The position numbers and the translations under genes are program-made. A DNA stretch of 64,000 bases from Rhodopirellula baltica (GTDB lineage: Bacteria > Planctomycetota > Planctomycetia > Pirellulales > Pirellulaceae), in the NCBI GenBank assembly GCA_002901265.1, contig PPHI01000036.1, forward strand, positions 20,058 to 84,057, given 5' to 3'. Position 1 is the first letter of the stretch. The number at the start of each line of letters is the position of its first letter. Below the pieces are notes generated by a model. The model was not told the origin of the DNA, did no database searches, and saw only the letters and a list, made by a program, of their open reading frames with translations. Of the stretch, positions 60,691 to 64,000 are shown one piece after another.

Positions 60691-62478
60691 ATGACCAACG
60701 CATTCTTCAAATCTTCGTGTGCTCTGCGAGTTCTCGCTCCAGCGTTTCTGGCTGTTTTCTGTGGCAGCGGATTAATCAACGCTGACTTCGGCGCTGACGT
60801 CGTGTCAGCTGGGGATCGAATGGTCGTCCCTGCGATCACAATCGGCGAGACCTCGACTTCGCCATCCACAGATGTGACGCCGCTTTCCAACGACCCTTGC
60901 TCGCGCGTTTGCGTCGGTGACGCGGCGAAAGGAATCGCGGAGTGGGACGTTCCCGGTTGGGCGAACTACTTGAAACTTTGGTCGGCCCTGGCAAGCGACC
61001 CCGGCAACAAAGCGATTCGGCAGTGCTTCGGTTTGCCACTCGGAGGCGACGGTCAATCGTTGGCCGCCATCCGTGCCGCACGCGGACGCAGCGCACCTGA
61101 TTGGATCGGTTGGAAACCTGGCAGCTACGCGCAAGTTGATACACCACACTTCCAGATTTTTTCGCGTGCCGATCGCGAGCAAACCACTGACGTCGCCGAA
61201 GACCTCGAACGCTGCTATTGGGTTTGGACGCAAGCGTTCTTTCCGCTTTGGGAAGGACGTTTGCAAGTCGCACGGTACTTGGGGCAGACAGACGCGGTTT
61301 CGACCGATGAGTTGCTCGACGGTTTGCGACTTCGGCTTTCGTCTCGCAAAAAGATGCGGGTCGTGTTGTTCCGCGACAGAGAAGATTATGGTCGCACACT
61401 TGCCCGCTTGACTGGCGGATCACTTCAAGCACTCTCGCAATCGACGGGCTTCTACAGTGCCGAACGCCGCACTTCGTTTTTTTATCCGACCGAATCCAGC
61501 GACGGGACCGCATCGCGACGCCACGAGTTGGTGCATCAATTGTTTCGTGAAGCGACTCGCAACGGATTGAGCGGTGACGTCGCGGGTGAGCAATCTGATT
61601 TTTGGATGGTCGAAGGCATCGCGGGGTATTTTGAATCGTTGACCTACGGTGATCGTGTTGCAACCGTTGGCGGATGGGATAGTCCCCGGTTGCAGTTCAT
61701 CCGCCATCGTGTGTTCGCACGCCAAGAAGTCGTGCCACTGGCTGCGCTGCGTCCCGACGGACGCGATGCCGCACAACAGCGTGGTGACTTGGCCCAGTTC
61801 TATGCCTTTGCGATCGGATACACGCATTGGTTGATGGATAGCGATGACGTGATGGCGCGGCGTTGGCTGTATGCAAATCTTGCGGCCCTGTACCGCATCC
61901 CACTCGAATTGCCTGATGGGCTTGTTGCGACCGATGAACCGAACGAACCGGAACGCGGAATGGTCGCACTGCTGCGGATCGACAATGAAGTGATCCGATC
62001 AAATCCGAACGACCGGTCGATCGAGGAACTGTGTCTGCGCGGTTGTTTGGTGGATAAGACGGGTTTGGCGACGATTGAGAAGACTGATCAGCTGCGCTGG
62101 CTTGATTTGACCGGTTTGCCGATCGATACGACGACGATTCTTCAGGTTGTTCCGAAGGCAGATCAATTGCGGCAACTATCGCTTGAAGCCTGTCCGGTTG
62201 ATGATTCGATTGCAGCTTGGATCGCTGTGAAGTCTGAACTCGAGGAATTGGATCTATCAAGTACCGTTTGTGGTGACGAAACCGTTTCGGCGATCGGTGA
62301 ATTGCAAAAGTTGAAAACGCTGTGGTTGACGAATACCAAAATCACCGATGCTGCCGTCGATGCGTTTTCCGGTTTGCCTAATCTGAGATTGCTGGACCTT
62401 CGTGGTACCGCGGTCACGGCGCAGCAGATCGCACGCTTGCGTCGCGCGCACCCTGAATGGACAGTCAATCCGAACTGA
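60691..62478 (+). CDS. Secreted DUF1570 peptidase-like protein with leucine-rich repeats
   Basis: 595 residues; signal peptide to about residue 30. The middle part holds 'FQIFSRADREQTTDVAEDLERCYWVWTQAFFPLW' and a metallopeptidase site His278-Glu279-x-x-His282 ('HELVHQLF') with a downstream 'MVEGIAGYFES' whose Glu308 could be the third zinc ligand (gluzincin pattern). This matches DUF1570. Residues about 435-595 are leucine-rich repeats ('LRWLDLTGLPIDTTTILQVV', 'LRQLSLEACPVDDSIA', 'LEELDLSSTVCGDETV', 'LKTLWLTNTKITDAAV', 'LRLLDLRGTAVTAQQI'). An exported peptidase with an LRR binding region is plausible; substrate unknown. Confidence 0.82.
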   Translation: MTNAFFKSSCALRVLAPAFLAVFCGSGLINADFGADVVSAGDRMVVPAITIGETSTSPSTDVTPLSNDPCSRVCVGDAAKGIAEWDVPGWANYLKLWSALASDPGNKAIRQCFGLPLGGDGQSLAAIRAARGRSAPDWIGWKPGSYAQVDTPHFQIFSRADREQTTDVAEDLERCYWVWTQAFFPLWEGRLQVARYLGQTDAVSTDELLDGLRLRLSSRKKMRVVLFRDREDYGRTLARLTGGSLQALSQSTGFYSAERRTSFFYPTESSDGTASRRHELVHQLFREATRNGLSGDVAGEQSDFWMVEGIAGYFESLTYGDRVATVGGWDSPRLQFIRHRVFARQEVVPLAALRPDGRDAAQQRGDLAQFYAFAIGYTHWLMDSDDVMARRWLYANLAALYRIPLELPDGLVATDEPNEPERGMVALLRIDNEVIRSNPNDRSIEELCLRGCLVDKTGLATIEKTDQLRWLDLTGLPIDTTTILQVVPKADQLRQLSLEACPVDDSIAAWIAVKSELEELDLSSTVCGDETVSAIGELQKLKTLWLTNTKITDAAVDAFSGLPNLRLLDLRGTAVTAQQIARLRRAHPEWTVNPN

Positions 62479-62496
62479 GCGTTCTTGGGCGGTGTG

Positions 62497-63654
62497 ATGA
62501 ATATCTTGGCGATCGAACCGTACTTTGGTGGCAGCCACCGTGCCTTTCTGGAAAGCGTTGTTCGCCATTCGAAACACCATTGGCATTTGGCGATACTGCC
62601 CGCTAGACATTGGAAATGGCGGATGCGTTCGGCACCGGTGGCTCTTTGTGATGTGATTGCCGCAACGCTTTCTCTTGAAGGTCAGCGGGAGGATGGGCGG
62701 CAAGAAACCGTCTCGCCTGATGTGGTGTTTTGCAGTGACATGCTGGACCTACCGACTTGGCTTGGCTTTGCCAGTCGCGATAGCAGACTGAAATCGTGGA
62801 TCGGTCAGGTCCCAATCATTACTTACTTTCACGAAAACCAATGGGCCTATCCGGTCGCCGCAAAATCGCAGGCCGATTATCACTACGCATTCACGAACCT
62901 GTTGACTGCGTCATTAAGTGACGAATGTTGGTTCAATTCAAATCACAATCGTGAAACTTTCTTGTCACATGCGCGAGACTTCTTGAAGCGGATGCCAGAT
63001 AGTCGCGCCGCTTTCGATTTGGATGCGATCGACAAGCGTAGCTGCGTCGTCGTGCCTGGTTTTGAAGCCTTTGAGGTTGACCGCCAAGAAAGCTTGCCTG
63101 GCGATCCTTTACGAATCGGATGGGTTGGGAGATTCGAATCTGACAAGCGGCCTGATCGATTCGTCGAACTGTTGCAACAATTGGAATCCGATGGAGTGGA
63201 CTTTCAATTGGTGTTGCTTGGTGAACGTGGGCGTCGGGACCAAGAACACGCTCGGTTGATCGAAGTATTCAGTCACCGGGTGTTTGTCGACGAATACGCT
63301 GGCAGTGTCGCGGAGTATCACAACCGCTTGTCAATGATTGACGTCGTGGTCTCGACGGCTGACCACGAATTCTTTGGAATCGCGATGTGTGAAGCGATCT
63401 GGGCGGGAGCGGTTCCCGTCGTGCCTGACGGCTTGAGTTATCCCGAATATGTACCCGACCAGCTTCGCTACGAGACTTTAAGCGAAGCCGCCCAGCTGAT
63501 CCAATCACTTCAAGACCCGGCAGTTCGCAACACCCAATCCGCCACCTGCCGAACCCGCATCGAAAACTGGACCGCCACCAAACTCACCCCCCACCTCGAC
63601 AAAAAGGTGTCAGGTACAATACTGTTCGGCACGGAAGTTGTGGTTCGCGATTGA
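62497..63654 (+). CDS. Glycosyltransferase of the tRNA-queuosine mannosyltransferase (DUF3524) family
   Basis: About 385 residues, starting at the ATG at 62497 ('MNILAIEPYFGGSHRAF', the DUF3524 opening 'EPYxGGSH'). The N-terminal half is DUF3524 ('DVVFCSDMLDLPTWLGF', 'ITYFHENQWAYPV', 'DECWFNSNHNRETFL'), the C-terminal half a GT-B glycosyltransferase ('RIGWVGRFESDKRPDRFVELL', 'VSTADHEFFGIAMCEAIWAGAVPVVPDGLSYPEYV'). The human homologue (GTDC1/QTMAN) adds mannose to queuosine in tRNA-Asp. The last 18 residues ('KKVSGTILFGTEVVVRD') look foreign to the family and begin at a sequence resembling a repeat/IS boundary at 63601. Confidence 0.82.
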   Translation: MNILAIEPYFGGSHRAFLESVVRHSKHHWHLAILPARHWKWRMRSAPVALCDVIAATLSLEGQREDGRQETVSPDVVFCSDMLDLPTWLGFASRDSRLKSWIGQVPIITYFHENQWAYPVAAKSQADYHYAFTNLLTASLSDECWFNSNHNRETFLSHARDFLKRMPDSRAAFDLDAIDKRSCVVVPGFEAFEVDRQESLPGDPLRIGWVGRFESDKRPDRFVELLQQLESDGVDFQLVLLGERGRRDQEHARLIEVFSHRVFVDEYAGSVAEYHNRLSMIDVVVSTADHEFFGIAMCEAIWAGAVPVVPDGLSYPEYVPDQLRYETLSEAAQLIQSLQDPAVRNTQSATCRTRIENWTATKLTPHLDKKVSGTILFGTEVVVRD

Positions 63655-64000
63655 TCGGCCCGAGCTGCTCTGGTCGCCTCGCAATTCGAACACTCTGTTT
63701 TCAATTGTTCGCGGAGACCGTTGCCATTAGCGCAGCGTGAATGCCGAAGCCGTCTGAGCTTCGGTCGGCGCATATTGGTCCTAGGAAGATGCCGGTTTCA
63801 ACTTTTTGATGTGAGCTTCCACCTCTTCAAGATCTGCCCAGCCGAGCAAGTAGAAGCAAAGCATTTCGTACGTTCGTTTGGTCGGTTGCGAGCCCGTGTA
63901 GATCAAGATCAGCAGGCAAGCGATGATCGCCAAATACATCTGAATCTCGACGCCGGCGGGCTTGGTTGAAAGCAGGTGGCGACATCCAAGTAGCTGTTTG
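63601..64000 (-). mobile_element. IS4-type insertion sequence, left part
   Basis: The window ends inside a transposase on the minus strand, so at least one IS end lies to the left of 63781. The boundary is not certain. AAAAAGGTGTCAGGTAC at 63601-63617 is a motif I recall as recurring near transposase genes in planctomycetes, and it is where the glycosyltransferase tail departs from its family. The far end lies outside the window, so terminal inverted repeats cannot be matched. Confidence 0.4.
63781..64000 (-). CDS. IS4-family transposase, C-terminal 72 residues (runs off the edge)
   Basis: Translating the minus strand from 63999 gives 'KQLLGCRHLLSTKPAGVEIQMYLAIIACLLI', then 'YTGSQPTKRTYEMLCFYLLGWADLEEVEAHIKKLKP' and a TAG stop at 63783-63781. 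The '(K)xLLGCRHLLS..P.GVE(I/L)Q.Y.AIIACLLI....G..PTKRT.EM(L/I)..YL.G.A..EE..AHI..LK' sequence is the typical C terminus of IS4-family (DDE) transposases. The DDE catalytic residues lie further upstream, outside the window. Confidence 0.85.
   Translation of the reverse strand, partial: KQLLGCRHLLSTKPAGVEIQMYLAIIACLLILIYTGSQPTKRTYEMLCFYLLGWADLEEVEAHIKKLKPASS

Overview
The window looks like chromosomal DNA of a planctomycete of the Rhodopirellula/Pirellulales type. The evidence is a neighbouring DUF1501 protein and PSCyt1-DUF1549-DUF1553 protein, a lipoprotein with 32 cysteines, DUF1559-like and DUF1570 proteins, a primary sigma factor with a long internal spacer, moderate GC content and many secreted proteins of unknown role. 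About 44 protein genes are supported. I found no rRNA, tRNA or CRISPR array.

Layout. 1-6.6 kb: the end of a sugar-binding-like protein, three consecutive HtrA-type proteins (the first with an intact catalytic triad, the next two without one), and a ThuA-domain protein. 6.6-9.2 kb: a zinc-ribbon protein, an SGNH hydrolase, a His-rich secreted protein behind a good sigma-54 promoter match, and the ribosome-rescue factor ArfB. 9.3-13.6 kb: the DUF1501/DUF1553 pair. 13.9-15.3 kb: Mn-superoxide dismutase and an orphan protein with a possible Cys-His deamidase signature. 15.4-21.3 kb: a Gld-like ABC operon (ATPase, permease/GldG fusion, DUF4340). 21.7-27.6 kb: a small basic protein, DNA topoisomerase I with a lysine-rich tail, and a PpiD/SurA-like membrane protein carrying a tandem ADEAP repeat. 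27.8-31.1 kb: two divergent phosphohexomutases.

31.2-42.1 kb holds the most coherent system. A CHASE3 hybrid histidine kinase and an NtrC-type response regulator lie upstream of a tripartite RND efflux operon on the same strand. The 622-bp gap between them carries a near-consensus sigma-54 promoter and, about 200 bp upstream of it, two 18-bp direct repeats spaced 20 bp apart. This is the expected layout for a sigma-54-activated efflux pump, with a terminator after the last gene.

42.9-50 kb: a HEAT protein, an ECF sigma factor with a putative anti-sigma/DUF1559 fusion, a purine-permease-like transporter, and the primary sigma factor RpoD. 50.3-58.5 kb: GlnE, whose N-terminal (deadenylylating) site has lost its aspartates, a sugar-acid dehydratase, the Cys-rich lipoprotein, a PAP2 protein and a membrane protein. 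58.9-64 kb: another HtrA protease, a large stem-loop, a DUF1570-LRR protein, a queuosine mannosyltransferase-type glycosyltransferase, and the end of an IS4-type transposase running off the right edge.

All calls come from reading the sequence and from family knowledge; no database search was run.
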